The notes under the pieces are model-generated. The model was not told the DNA's origin. It saw nothing but the letters and a program-made list of their open reading frames with translations, and made no database searches. The translations under genes were made by a program, and so were the position numbers. A DNA stretch of 64,000 nt from Ceratodon purpureus (Eukaryota > Streptophyta > Bryopsida > Pseudoditrichales > Ditrichaceae). The DNA is taken from NCBI GenBank assembly GCA_014871385.1, contig CM026426.1:70537287-70601286 (forward strand). Reading direction: 5' to 3'. How positions within the stretch are numbered: the first letter of the stretch is position 1; each line of letters starts with the position of its first letter. Below, piece after piece: positions 21,061 to 33,045 of the stretch.

Positions 21061-21889
21061 AAACCAGACTTCTAAAATTCATGTAGATATGTTCTTATAT
21101 GGTTTGAATCTTGATTTTCGTACTATTAAAATTATACTTGTTAAATATAGTTTTGTATTTTGTTCATGATTGCATTCATTACTTAAATATGTAAACAACT
21201 AATATTTCATGTTATTCTTGAATTTATTTACCATGTTTCATTCAATTGGCACATACAATATGTTTACATAAAAAATATAGAAAAAATAAAAATACATCAT
21301 GGAATGGGAATGATAAAATAAATAAATACATGATATTAGACTACGAATGGAAGAAAAGGAAAACGAGAAGATAGAATGGAATTATAATGAAGTCAAATGG
21401 GACGAGATGATAGAATGGAAGACAATTGGAAAAGTACATAAAAATAAAATATAGAATGGGAGACTAATTGAAGTCTAATAAAATAAATTAATACATCATC
21501 CGCTGGAAATAGAAGAAAAGGAAAACAAGAAGATAGAATGGATGAACAGAAAAATCAATAAATGAAAAGATAGAATGGGAGAAAAATGAACAAAGTCATG
21601 CATAAAAAGCCATCAAGTGTGATGAACAACATAGTCAACAATGGATTGACATTTACATAATTTTTGACTTAATCAATGCGAAGATAGGGGAAATGAATAC
21701 AAAGTGCACTAGTTTAAATAAAATTAAACTAACTCCAAAATATCCTACTAGTCTAATTATCTATGCCTTTTGCTACTATTTTGATTCCAATATCATATTA
21801 CAAAAATGTTTTCATTGGTCATTGATATCCATTACATCGCGTATTGAGCAGCTGCGCTTTTTGGTCTAGCAACAATTATTTGTGCATGA
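21061..21889. other. AT-rich filler inside the small hAT
   Basis: A-rich sequence with recurring phrases such as gaaaaggaaaacragaagatagaatgg (about 21353 and 21513) and gatagaatgg. No open frame of interest. Confidence 0.55.
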
Positions 21890-22200
21890 AAAATGCAATG
21901 AACAACTTCTTTGTGTAAGTCCAACGCGAGCTATCAGGCGCGTGTGGATGGGCGCGCACAAAGGAGAAGTTAGCACCAAATTCAATTGAACAACTTCTTA
22001 ATGGAAGTTCGGCGCAAGCTCTCGGGCCCGTGCGTATGGGCACGTGCGCACAGGCGCCCAAAAGTAGGAAGTAGCACCAAAATGAAATGAACAACAACTT
22101 GGTGCAAGTCTGGCACAAGCTATTGGGCGAGTGCGGACGGGCATGAGCACTTGGGCGCATACCGACGGGCAAGTGAAAAAAAAATAAAAAAAAAAAAATT

Positions 22201-22243
<43 letters not shown>

Positions 22244-22540
22244 GGGGGGGGATTTTTGTGCGTATGCGCGTCTGTTCGCGCGCAATGGAGGAACTAGCAC
22301 CAAAATAAAATGAATATCTTCTTGGTGGAAGTTTGATGCGAGCTCTCAAAGGCGTGCGGATGGGGCCATGGGCTTGTGCGGACGGGCGCGCACAAAGAAG
22401 GAAGTAGCCAGAAAATGAAATGAATAACAACTTGGTGGAAGTCCCGCGAGAGCTATTGAGCGAGTGCGGACAAGCGTGAGCACTCAGGCGCATGCAGACG
22501 GGCCCAAGTGCACGCGCGCGCAAAAGTCAGCACTAGATAA
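21890..22540 (+). repeat. Subterminal tandem repeats of the small hAT (right arm)
   Basis: About five units share atgaacaacttcttggtg, gaagtnnngcgcgagct, gcggacgggcgcg and gaagtagcaccaaa. They are interrupted by a 38-bp poly(T) plus poly(G) run (22205-22250). Open frames across them are repeat artefacts. Confidence 0.75.
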
Positions 22541-22663
22541 ATTTGTTTTATCCTTACCATGAGTCAACTGGTCAACGCCCTTATCGGACGGATGAGGGGA
22601 TGTATCATGTCACCATGACGGACTAATGGATTCACGGATGGTCTGTCAGTTATGACAACCCTG
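22538..22663 (-). repeat. a-type terminal region of the small hAT
   Basis: Reverse complement of this segment aligns with 220-345 nearly throughout, including GTCCGATAAGGGCGTTGACC. Confidence 0.8.
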
Positions 22664-22964
22664 GCTATAGAAGTATATGTAACCATAAAGTGGAACAGAA
22701 GAAAATTACAAAAATAAATAAATTAGTAGTGGATTTTTATATTTGTGTAAGATTTGACTATATAGATCATGGACTTGTACTTAAAACACAACTAAGTATG
22801 GTATTTCTGGCTCTAGAGCTTTGTATGGATGTACTCCATAAAGGTTTATGTGCGGAAACGCGATTAATATAATTCCATTTACCTTTTAAATATTTTGTAA
22901 TATGTGTATCATATGAGTGCCCCTTATTTACAAATTTTTGATTAGAACAAATTTTTGGATACTC

Positions 22965-23194
22965 GCGCGTGGTGACGGAGCACTTACGCGAGGGAGGCGT
23001 GGCACACGCGGGCACAAGGGCACACATGCAGGCACGGGTGCGTGCAATGGTGGGTCGCGCGCACACGCGTGGAAAGGGCGAGCCCCTCTTCACGGGCGCA
23101 CGTCCACCTGGTGATCGGGCGTGTGCCCACGCGGTGAACGGGCGCATGCACATGGTTTCAGGCGCAAGCCTCGGGCTAGGGGAGCATAAAAGGC
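22965..23194 (+). promoter_or_regulatory. CpG-rich array and TATA box of kinase copy 2
   Basis: A gggcgca/cacgcg array (22965-23170) is followed by GCATAAAAGG (23185-23194), about 150 bp before the ATG. Sequence from about 22755 to the ATG matches the inverted upstream region of the first kinase (about 3010 down to 2420). Confidence 0.65.
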
Positions 23195-23339
23195 TTCCTC
23201 TAATCCTTATTTTTTTACTTTGCAAAGTCACCTCTTCCAGGTGGCTCCTTGTCCTAGCTCGTGACTCAATGTGCTTTGCTTGGCACTACAGGAAGTGGTA
23301 GCAATTAGGTTGGGTGGAGGGAGTTTTTGTTTTGTTTGT

Positions 23340-24056
23340 GTTGTAATACACTATCAATCATGACGTTATCTCGGGGTTTAGGGAAACATCCTACTTATGC
23401 AGACCTCGATGCTCTAGGAGATGCGTTTCAGGCAATGTCTAAAACACCATCGCAAACTGGTTCCAACCCATCATTGAGCTCCTTAGGGAAGAAGAGCCGT
23501 AAAAGGGCAAGTGAACGGGATGATGACTACCTGCCTATTGCATACACCAACTTCATAAGGGAAAAGGCATTGGATATTTACCGTATTCGTTCCTGAGAGA
23601 TGTTGACACACAAGTATTTTACTGGAGACATCAATGGAGAAGCAAAATTAGAGGATGAGTTTTATCAAGTGTTTTCAAGGGCACTTGGGCAAAATGAAGT
23701 TTACAATGATTTAAATTCTACATACTTCCATTGTATGGAATGGCTGGACCAACAAGTAACAACGGATACTACAAACATCGTGCATATGTTTGAGTGTGTC
23801 GAAAGAAGCCAGAGGGTGACGACTGTTTGGAGGAGCAAAAAGAGATTATAATTAATCTGAGGTGGATCCAAGGCCAGTGTAGCAAGTTTTCAAGGTATAA
23901 GAGAAGGGTCAAGCCTTGGCATAGAGCCGCACTGAAGAGTGCTATAGAGAAACACATGTGAGGAACATTTGAAGCAGTTCCAAGAGGGATGAGAGTGCTT
24001 CCACTGTCAAGCTTTGCAAGAGGCGGATATGGTAAAGTACGGAAAGTACGTTGTTC
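23340..24056 (+). pseudogene. Truncated second copy of the kinase-like gene
   Basis: It starts MTLSRGLGKHPTYADLDA, parallel to MSLSRGSGKRPAYVDLDA of the first copy. It keeps the Ser/Lys linker, FIREKALDIYRIR, and WLDQQVTTDTTNIVHMFECV. A TGA at 23594 replaces Arg, and a frameshift near 23805 moves the rest to another frame (GQCSKFSRYKRRVKPWHRAALKS). A further TGA near 23957 sits where Trp fits. It breaks off just after the glycine loop (ARGGYGKVRKVR) at about 24056, where unrelated sequence begins, so the whole catalytic domain is gone. Confidence 0.8.
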
Positions 24057-24848
24057 GCGAGAATTAAGACACAGTGCTCCGTGAGGTGATGAATAATAAC
24101 TAGAGAGGGGGTGGTGAACTTAGTAGTGAAACTCACGGTATAGCGTCAATAGACCACAACACAGCCATGGGAACCAAGAGTCTGAGAGCAAGGAATTTGA
24201 ACCGTAAAATATTTAGGATGATCCAAGGAGAGCAAAGTGAACCGCCACATGAAGCAACGAGGGTTGGACCATAGCAAGACACCTTGCTTACTGTGACATG
24301 GTGCAAACAAGGAGGCTTTAAGTAGAGACGGGGACTTAGGTGGGTTCACAGTGAAAGGAGGTCAAATCATACATTCAGATACACACATAGCGAGTTTGAT
24401 GTTAAAGGGCATCACAAACAAGCAAGCAAGGTGAACAATAGAGCAATCAAGTACAAAAGGAGGTGGTGTATTATGTAAGCAAAACCAAGGTCGTCCAGGA
24501 GCACCAAGGCTTGGCGTACAAGGGGGTGACAAGCAGTCCAAGACTAAGACTTGATTCAAACCATAAACATGAGGAGTGTAAGTTCTATGCTGGCTACCTT
24601 GTTTATACTTTCTAATTCCGCTCATCTTGTTGTAACTACTAGGAGTCTACCGTCCAAGACTGGCCTTGTCTACCATGCTTAAAGCCGGGTAACATTTTTC
24701 CCTCTCTTGGAATGTGCGATTTGTCCCAGATTCTAGGTCAGCCACGCATTGCCTATACGTCGGTCTTCGATCAAGTCGGGTCTTCTCTCGAGGTAGCTGG
24801 ACGTGGCGTTGAGGAGGAGCTTGGTTTCCATATATGGCAGATATGGCT
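24057..24848. other. Unassigned insertion downstream of kinase copy 2
   Basis: Sequence unrelated to the kinase begins abruptly at about 24057, so this is probably part of another mobile element. A 87-residue minus-strand frame (24362-24625) shows no motif. I found no terminal repeat pairing. Confidence 0.4.
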
Positions 24849-25271
24849 TGTTAACCGGAGATTTATCCATCTCCCCTTTCCTAGTTTCCAGTAGCATTTT
24901 TCAGTTTTCCATCCATGACTTCGACAGTCATCCAGTCGACTGGATGAACTCTGTCACAGCCAACTTGGATGAACTCTGTCGTAGCCAACTGGATGAATTT
25001 TGCTAGACTCTTAAGGCAGGTTTTAGGGTTTTTGAGATCATTCCTCACTAGTGCACTCAGAGTTAGGAGAGATTGGGGAGACTTTATGAGCTACTGTACC
25101 ATGAATTTGGGGCATTTTTGACCCTCCTTGTACACTTTTGACTCACTTTTCCACTTCTTTGGAGTGTTTCCAGCATTGTATGAGTGTTTCAGCACCTAAG
25201 CTAGTTGGGTTTTTGTAGGGTTTTGATGGGTTGTGAAGGCTAGGGTTTTATAGGAAATCCTCCCTTTACCA
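24849..25271 (+). repeat. LTR of the GTCGGCT/gypsy family (copy 1)
   Basis: It starts TGTTAACCGGAG and ends CCCTTTACCA, matching the LTR at 38543-39027 and 44757-45216 in its ends and in the ggatgaactctgtcac-like 24-bp repeats. It is followed by the primer-binding-type sequence TGGCGACCATGC (25274-25285). The second LTR of this copy is not found downstream in the window, so the element is truncated. Confidence 0.75.
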
Positions 25272-25800
25272 TTGGCGACCATGCTTTAGTTCGTTCCATG
25301 TGAATCTCCTGCTGTTTGGCGGCTGTCCACACACTAGAAGGGTCCGTAAGTACACTTATTAGGGCTGTAGGGGTGCAGTACAAGCTGTCACGACTTTCTA
25401 GAGGTGCTGATTCTCAGTCCATAGGTGTCAACTCTCAGTCCATAGGCTGCACAGTTTCTGTTGGGTGTTGGAAGTCGCTGCACGTGTCTGCATTGAGGGC
25501 AGGCTGCAACCTCAGCACTGGCAGACTTTTTGTGTTCCACTCGACATCACTGGGGCAGCAGGCGGGAGGACAACGGTAGTCAGGTGTTTTTCCAAGGCGG
25601 AAGCACTCCTAATGTTACTGGAGCAGACCAGCACACGTCCATGGAGCAGTGACAACGGAGCGCATCTGTTGCAGACTGGAGGGCGTAGGTGCTGTGACGT
25701 TTTTTTTGAGGCAGATTTTTCATCATCCACCATAGTGAACTGAGGGCAGTTCATAGATCGAAAAAGGGGATACAATCTGATCTGTAACCTTACTACGGGA
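25272..25800 (+). mobile_element. LTR-element leader fragment
   Basis: Starts with the primer-binding site and continues ttagttcgttccatgtgaat, ctcctgctgttt and ccacacacta, which align with the leader of the complete element (minus strand, 44740 downward). It contains an aaaaaggggata word near 25759 that recurs in that leader. It stops resembling the leader before 25845. Confidence 0.6.
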
Positions 25801-25844
25801 GAGGAGGTTAAGGTAAAGAGAGGAATGAGAGCAAGGAGAAGACA

Positions 25845-26450
25845 GTGCCAATTGCAGATGATAATTGTGAGGAATTGGTTGTTCCTGAGAAGTCCTTGGT
25901 TCTGTCTAGGGTTGCAGTCTCCCCTTCAGAGAGCGTCGTTCAGTGCCTCATGAAGCTCAACGTCCGTAAGAGGTCCAAGAGTGTTCTCTCGCGCATTGAT
26001 TTCAATGCAATAAGAATGCATGAAGTTCAGTTCCTCCCACCCCAATACAACGGCGATGTCATTTTTGAGTTTCCACACTTGGGTGCTCACAGCCATCACT
26101 CTGCTGCAAAGCAGTTACGTGGAATGGATAGGAAGTACGATGGCCATTCCTAGACTCAAACAGTGACCTTTAATATTCAGAATGACTTGAAGTTGACATT
26201 CCGTTCTTCATCGTGCCTTGGCCATCTCCGTTGTGACAATGTCGACTGTGAATACTTGACACGTGAAAATAGGTTTGTTGTAGTAAACAAGACTGAGTGG
26301 GAGGAAATTCTGAGAAATTGTTCAAAGTTGCATCGACTCTGCCGCAAAGTTCAAGAGTAGTTTGCAAATCTTGCACCACTCCTTCAACCTGCGTTCCGCT
26401 TTGCCCTGCAAAGATATACTACGTCACTTTGGCACCTCACATGAGGTGAG
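25845..26450 (+). pseudogene. Zinc-binding repeat protein fragment, unrecognised family
   Basis: One frame runs from the Met at 25845 through two TAG stops: 26151-26153, where Trp fits, and 26358-26360, where Gln fits. It includes IRMHEVQFLPPQYNGDVIFE, GMDRKYDGHS, LTFRSSSCLGHLRC and NVDCEYLTR; the Cys/His spacing suggests a zinc site. I associate this pattern with uncharacterised transposon-linked plant proteins, from memory only. No catalytic function can be assigned. Confidence 0.45.
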
Positions 26451-26503
26451 CCTGCGTACACTTGGGAACTCACCACCACCCAGTAAAGTCAGGTGACAAC
26501 CGC

Positions 26504-26947
26504 GACATCGTCAAATACAGGGAGAACTTGATGAGCGAGCAAATGGAGTGAATTGCGTCCGCCACCAATTCCTCTATCGTCCTCGAGACAGCGAAGGAGT
26601 TGCTGGGCCCGTTACTTCTGGCTAAAGAGGATGAACCGCAAGAGATATTAGAACTGGAGGAGCTCGAACCTATCTTTGACCGCTGTAAGCATCTCTCATC
26701 TCCAAACATTAGAAATTGCATCACGTCGTTCAAGGCTGATCATTGCTTTGGGACCGTGGACATCATCAGAATGCTGCAAGGCTTCAGCAACTGGAAATAT
26801 ATCCAGAGCAACATGTTTCCGGGGCAAGGCGATGATGCAGAGAAGGTCTTTGTCTCCAAGATGTCTGAGGTAGGGCCGGGTAGTGGAGTGGATGTGGTGA
26901 AGCGGATGCAGAGTGGCGGTGACTTGGAGAACGTTGATCATGTTTGA
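26504..26947 (+). pseudogene. Acidic open frame, unrecognised
   Basis: The plus frame ending at 26947 contains ELLGPLLLAKEDEPQEILE, FDRCKHLSSPNIRNCITSF and DDAEKVFVSKMSEVGPG. It may be the C-terminal part of the zinc-binding fragment upstream, because the two are close and co-directional. No domain is recognised. Confidence 0.35.
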
Positions 26948-27040
26948 CCACGTCATGCGTGTCACGGAGTGGACAACGATGGCCTGCCACGTCAGTGACC
27001 CCGCATATTGTCGAATCATGACGATCGCAGCGTGAGACAT

Positions 27041-27641
27041 TGTTTACGGGATTTTTCCCCTTAGGCCAGTAGCAAGAGCAGTAAAACAGGGGGCAGGAAC
27101 AGTAAAATTGTAAGTTATTGTCTGGTAGTTAGTTACTGCATTTTGGATGAAGTTTTGACAATTGGATGGACGTTTGACTTGGATGAAAAATGGACAACTA
27201 GATGACGACGGCTAGGGTTTAGGGGGGGGGGGGGTAGTGAGGAGTGAGGCCTTGGCGGCTCTCACTCTCTCTCACTCTCTTGCAAATTTGCAGAGCTATG
27301 GAGGTTAGGACAATGGGTAGGAGGTTAGGAGAGTTGTGATAGTAGAGCAGGACAGTAAGGAGCAGGACTGAATGTGTATGGCAAGACTTAATGAGGAGAA
27401 GAAGATCTTTTTGATCATTGTACTTTGTGTGTATTGAATGCTGGGTTTGTTGGAAAGTGGGTATTGGATGAGCTTGTATGGATGATGACTAAGGGGCAGG
27501 TTGTGGGTTCAATTAGTACAGCCCACGAGCAAGATACTTAGAAGTAGCAAAGGCTAGGTGGGTACTAAAATTTTGTGGGTTTTCCTTTTTATTGGGACAG
27601 TAGAGTAGATTTCCAGGGTGAAGCTAAATCACCCTTTAACA
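27041..27641 (+). repeat. Probable 5' LTR of the gypsy element
   Basis: It starts TGTTTACGGG and ends CACCCTTTAACA, followed by TTGGCAACCATGC (27642-27654). This parallels the end and primer-binding site of the other LTR family (CCCTTTACCA then TTGGCGACCATGC). I found no matching 3' LTR after 34321, so the pair cannot be confirmed. Confidence 0.45.
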
Positions 27642-28541
27642 TTGGCAACCATGCATTACGTACAAACCAGGTGGCTCTTGCTGCGACCCTGCACAGCCCA
27701 GGACAGGTCTATAACAGGTGGACAGGCACAGTGGTCGAGGCACAGGATTACAGTCAGAGGAGGACCACAGATTCTACAGTAGGAGCATAGTTCGAGGCTG
27801 AGGGGAAATAGTTTCTGCATCTCGTGGGAGAGGAGCCAATGCCCAAGCAGTCAACGGAAGCAGGAGCTGAGGACAGCTCCAAAGCAGAGGGAGGATAGTC
27901 GCCGGTATTCAGGTTTGTCTGAAACTACTGTTGAATTGAGGCAGTAAGGAAAGGAACAGTAGGCTGCGTGAAAAATCAATAGTAAAAAGTAGCAATAAAA
28001 ATATAAAAATTACTAGTTAGAAGAAGGACAGTAAAAACGGTCGAACAGTAAAAGGTAAACAATAGAAACCGAGGGTAAAAATGATAACAGTATTAAGGAG
28101 TTAGGAAAATAGTAAGTAGCTTAGGAAGAAAAATGGAAAATGGAAAAAATTGAGAAAATTAAAACAAAAATTAGTGGACAGTAAGGAACTAGGAGAAAAC
28201 CTGTGGGAGAAACTTGCAAAACTGTAATGCATTGAAACTTGGAAAACTTGGACTATGCTAAAACCTGCGAAACTAAGGGCAGAAAACTATCTATAGTAGG
28301 ACAATAAAGACTGACAAGTCCCAAAGGAACCAAAGTGGAAGGGTGGCAAAGGGATGGACTGGACAGGAACCAGGAAACAAGTGGACTAGCATTCAACAAA
28401 CCAGAGGAGGGCTGAGGACAGGAGCCGACAGCACCTACCCAATAGTTTTGAAGGAGCAGACTCAGTTACTGGAAGCACCAGCCAAACCAAAAGAGCACTT
28501 GACCAAAGAGTACCAAGGGAAGAGCAGCAAAGTGCACTATA

Positions 28542-31265
28542 ATGGATAGGAAATACCCAAGGTGGGACAAGGAGGAGATAGCCAGGAGACAAGTAGCACA
28601 ACGGTTGGCAAGGTACGAACTCAGGGAGCAAAGAGCAGCAGCTGAAGTAGGAAAACCTATGGGAGGACAATTGAGTTCAGAAGAAAGTATAGCTAAAAGG
28701 AGAACCATGGACTTGATTGACATGGACCTGGTAGGAGAAAATTCGAGCCAGGATACATTACTTGGAGTAAGCAGGAGGATAAGGTCAGCAAGAGGAGAAC
28801 CTGGCCCAAGCTTCAAGAATAGGCAGGAGGATGAGGAAGAAATTCAGAAGTATGAGGGACATCCACTATCACCTAGGACCAGTAGGAGGGAATTCCCAAG
28901 GCCAGGTGAAGGAGACACATAGCATTGCTGGAACCCCCAGACCAGAATGACATCAGCGTATGACCATTACCAGGAGGAGGAAAAGAAAGGAGGCAGCAGA
29001 CCAGATACACCAAAACCACGGAGAAAACACTAGGTGATTTGGTACAGACATTGGTGAAGCTGGAGAAGAAATTAGAAGAAGTTCACATTGGAGATAGAGT
29101 TCAGACAGGAGCAGCATCACAGTTAGAAATGTACAAGACAGGTAAGTCAACACAAGTGAATTCCAGGAGACTAGTGATACATTTTGCAGAAGAGCAATTC
29201 CAAGGAATGGATCTAGAGGAAGATGAAGAGGACAGAAGACAACTGGAGGAGTTAAAGGCTCAACAACAGGCTAGAAAACAAGCAGCGAGAGAGTAAAGAA
29301 CCCAATAGGCAATGGAGGACGTGTACAAGAGACAGATGGAGGAGCTAGGCCAGGGAGCCAGGTTCAGAGAGACAATGGAGGCTTGGGAGGAAAAGAATCG
29401 GAAGGAGATTAAACTGAAGGAAGCCATGAAGCTATGACAGGAAGCAAAGAGACTCGAAGAGCATGACCAGGAGAAACAGAGACATGAGGCTCTTAGAACT
29501 TGGCATGAGGCTCAAAGAAGGGAGAAAATGAAGCAGGCTGCTGAAAGAAAAGAAGCAATGCAGCAGGACTTGTTAAGATAAGAGGCTCTGAGTTTATTAC
29601 AAGATGCACAGAGATTGGAGAAACAGAAGAAGAAGGAGGAAGAGATGAAAGAAGCTACCCGACAAGCGACCCTATACAAATGGCAGGAATACTGAGGGAA
29701 GAGAGCCAGAAACTCCAGGCCAAACCAAGGGCGGATCCGTGGGCAGGATATGACCATTCATTGGTCCAAGGGGATAGACGAGGTGATTTGAGGGAAGCAG
29801 AAGTGATGAAAGTACCCTACACAACAACTGCTATGCCGGTAAGACCAGGGGCAGACCATTTCCTAACCTCAAGGACTCGAGTGAGCCTAATAGGAGGAGG
29901 AGGGGTACATTCTACCTATGTGGATCACCTCACAGGTGACGAGTACAGACCAGAAGTCAACAGAACTGCATACTGGCCAAGCAGAGGAGCAGAAGCCGGA
30001 GGAGGAGTCCCCGATACAGGAACAAGATATCAAAGGCGAGCGGAGATAATGAGGGGGATGTCGTATGATACTAGGCCACCTGCGGGAATAGGGGTACCAA
30101 GGGATACAGTGGACAACAGTTATCCAGTAAGGCATGGTCCACGAGTCTACCCACCAGCTGCTAGACCCAGAGTACCACCAGGGACAGGGCCAGTTCTTGT
30201 GGCACAGAGGAAACCACTAACTTACTCCAAGTACAAGGAGGGGACGAATCTTGATGCTCATATACGGCAGTTCGAGAGGACCCTAGGGCACAATGGAGAA
30301 ACTGATGAGCAGGTGATAATCAACCTGATGAGTACCACTTTGCCCGACAAGGTTGGTGTTTGGTATGAGAATTTCTTGGAGAACCATGTCTACTGCTCAT
30401 GGGAGGATGTTAAAGCTGCTTTCAGGAGGACGTACAGAGACTAGACTACGGATGAGGCAGTATACAGGGAATTGAAGTCCTTCAAACAGGGGGAGAGAGA
30501 GAAGGTACAAGACTACTATGATCGGTTCATGACATTAATCAAATGTCTACAATCTGATCCAGGAGAAGGGTTTAGAATAACTAATTTTTGAGCAGGACTA
30601 CTGGAGTATATCAAGATTACTACCAATGTAGCTCTAGTAAAAAGCTTGACAGAGTTAGTGGATTTAGCCTTGAGGTGCGAAGAAAACTGCACTGACTCTA
30701 GTGGTTAACCCACCAAAATTGAGGTCAAGAAGGTAGAGACGAGCAGTATGACAGCCACAGCGACCAGGAAGGAACGAGGCTAGGAGACTCCAAGGAAAGC
30801 CTGTGGTATCTTCAAGAAACTATGACATGACGACGCCAGCTGTTGATACAGTCCAGCAAACCAGAGGGGGTCAGGTGCGAAGAAGGAAGGAGAGGAGCAT
30901 GTTTGTGTAAACGAAGTATCTGCTTCTAAACCCGCAGGAACTTACAGTTACAGCCAAGGGTACCAGAGACCACCGAACTCCTGGGCAGGCAGTAGTCAAC
31001 AGAGGAGTTATGGTGATCAACCACCGTGTTGCTTTTTGTGTGGAGGAGCAGACGACAGAAGCTAGAACTGCCCTAAGAAGGCACAATGGGATCATTTTTT
31101 GGCTGATGAGGAGAAGACGAACAAAAAACAAGATCACCACGTGAGCAATGTGGAGATTGAGCTGATAGAGGAACATAAAGAGTCAGTGGGGGTAGCAACC
31201 ATGACCAGAGCCCAGCATTTGAAGGCAAGACTGTTACCTAGTTCGGATGAGTCGAGGGAACCTTA
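28542..31265 (+). pseudogene. gag of a Ty3/gypsy-type retrotransposon, decayed
   Basis: The N-terminal part is charged and Gln/Glu-rich (28542-29670). The capsid core follows at 29680-30700: SKYKEGTNLDAHIRQFE, ETDEQVIINLMSTTLPDK, WEDVKAAFRRTYRD, then KSFKQGEREKVQDYYDRF. A zinc-knuckle remnant CFLCGGADDRS (about 31030) has Asp where the His is expected. Stops include TAG at 30442 (Gln expected) and TGA near 30589 (Arg expected). The order and spacing match the gag at 41181-42929. The element cannot make a full Gag. Confidence 0.75.
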
Positions 31266-31582
31266 ACTAAGAAAGGCCAAAACAAAGGACGACTGGCAAG
31301 AGGAAGAAAAAATTAGAAAGTCCTATGCTGGAAGCCTTGAAGGAAATACAACTTCGAGAAGAGCAGGAGAAGGTAGAGGCAGAGAAAGTCAAGGAGATTT
31401 TGAAAACAACAAAAAAGGAGGTAGAAGGCGAGGTATTGGATAATGAACGGGCAAGATTCCCAGTCTCGGACACCCTAGACTATAGCTCCAAAACCACACA
31501 GCAGGAATTGGGCGCAGAAGGGGAGACCAGTACAGAAGACCACGAGGAACAGTAGTATGCAACCCTGGTAGGGAGGAAGATT

Positions 31583-32373
31583 TTGGACAGTCCCATTACA
31601 GTCTCATTGGGACAGCTCCTGAAGATGGCCTTCAAATTGACAAAAGTTGTGAAGGCCTACGTGTTCTCGGAAATGATACAAGACCAGCACACTCAGCTAG
31701 AGCCAGCACCAAGCAAGAAACCAACAACTAGTCAACCAGGTAAGACTGATTTAATATTCAATCTGGCCATTGATGTTGACAGGGAACCGGCGGTGTTAAC
31801 TGTGCCGGTAGGCAATGGGACTTTGGAGAATGTCCTATTGGATGGAGGATCAGGTGTGAACCTAATAACTGAGGAGGAGCGTAAAAGACTGGGCCTCAAG
31901 AACCCACAACCTGCTCCATCCAGATTAGGAATGGCGGACCAGACAGTCGTTGAAATAACCCGGTGGGAATGATTCGTAATGTGAAAATTCACATCCATGG
32001 TATTCCTTACCTTATTACCTTGACTGTTATTAAAAATAAAGAAGTTAATGAAGCCTATAGTATGTTGCTAGGCAGTCCTTGGTTGATTGATGCTAAGGTA
32101 AACCACGACTGGGGTAACAACCTGGTCACTATCAGAGGTAATGGTACTCTAAAAACAATCTCGGTCAGTCAGCGAAAAGGGCCCAGGCCTAAGTTACCTA
32201 AAGTCCTAGTTTGCTATAATTTTATCGAAGGACTGACAAATGGAGACGAAGCCTTGTGGTTAGCTAGTGAACATGACTTACTCGCCATTGGAACAGTCAC
32301 TCTACCCCGAATGGAGCAGAATAAGGACCAGGACATCACTAAGGACCAAGACGAAACTAAAGACCAGGACTAG
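31583..32373 (+). pseudogene. Retrotransposon aspartic protease region
   Basis: NVLLDGGSGVNLI is the active-site DGG/DSG motif, and AYSMLLGSPWLIDAKV downstream is the conserved C-terminal flank of gypsy proteases. A frameshift near 31963 separates the two frames. In the family it matures Gag-Pol; here the break makes it inactive as annotated. The same segments occur in the element at 39932-40680. Confidence 0.75.
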
Positions 32374-32442
32374 GGACAAGAGGGGGGATCAGAGCGAGCC
32401 TACCTAAACCATTTCTACAACTTTGAGGAGGGCGACATTGAG

Positions 32443-32985
32443 GTGGACGACACACCAGCCCGGGAGAAAGTGAAGAAACTGAAGATTGCATCCTTGACCT
32501 TACCAGAGTCGGAGCAGCTACAAAAAGTTAATCTTGGAACAGAGGATGAACCCCAGTATTTGAAGATCAATGCAGCCATTAGTTCCGAGCAGGCCATTGA
32601 AGCAGAAGCACTGTTTAGGAAATTCATGGATGTATTTGCCTAGACCTATATGGACCTGAGGGGTATCCCACTTTCAATTGCGCAAAACAGGATTGTGTTG
32701 GAGAAGGATATACCACCTTTTCCTAGTCTAGATATTGCATGAATCCAAATTATGCGAGTATTGTGAAGCACAACATGGATAAACTGCTCCAAGCCCGATT
32801 CATTACACCAGTAGAGGATGCTACCTGGTTATCCCCTATTGTTATTGTTCCTAAGAAGAATGGGAAGTTGAGGATTTGTATTGACTTCCGTAAATTGAAT
32901 GCTGCCACTAAAAAGGACCCGTATCCATTGCCATTCACAGAAAAGGTGTTTGATTCCGTGGCAGGACAAGAGATGTATTCATGTT
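32443..32985 (+). pseudogene. Reverse transcriptase N-terminal remnant
   Basis: The spacer of 32443-32640 is followed by the RT fingers: KLLQARFITPVEDATWLSP, PKKNGKLRICIDFRKLNAAT and DPYPLPFTEKVFDSVAGQ. The frame stops at about 32985, before the YxDD active site, and integrase sequence begins within about 100 bp. The catalytic palm, connection and RNase H are deleted. Confidence 0.85.
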
Positions 32986-33045
32986 AAACCAAAATGGTTG
33001 GAGGATGTTTGTACTGTCCTTAAATCATGAGTTTTACAATAGGAT

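Larger units (their letters stand above)
20436..22663 (-). mobile_element. 2.2-kb non-autonomous hAT of the same family, inverted
   Basis: The left end CAGAGTTGTTATAAT and ~160 bp following match the b-type (right) end of the 13.4-kb element. The right end, reversed CAGGGTTGTCATAAC and ~120 bp, matches the a-type (left) end. It is therefore the same family in the opposite orientation with the genes removed. The flanking octamers (acaaagac and gctataga) do not match, so it may be rearranged or a recombinant of two insertions. The interior contains inverted arrays of ~90-110-bp units and AT-rich filler, and no credible gene. Confidence 0.8.

Noticed and set aside
20436..22663. CRISPR-like array
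   Set aside because: The 90-110-bp units are imperfect, contain no unique spacers and lie inside hAT ends in eukaryotic DNA.
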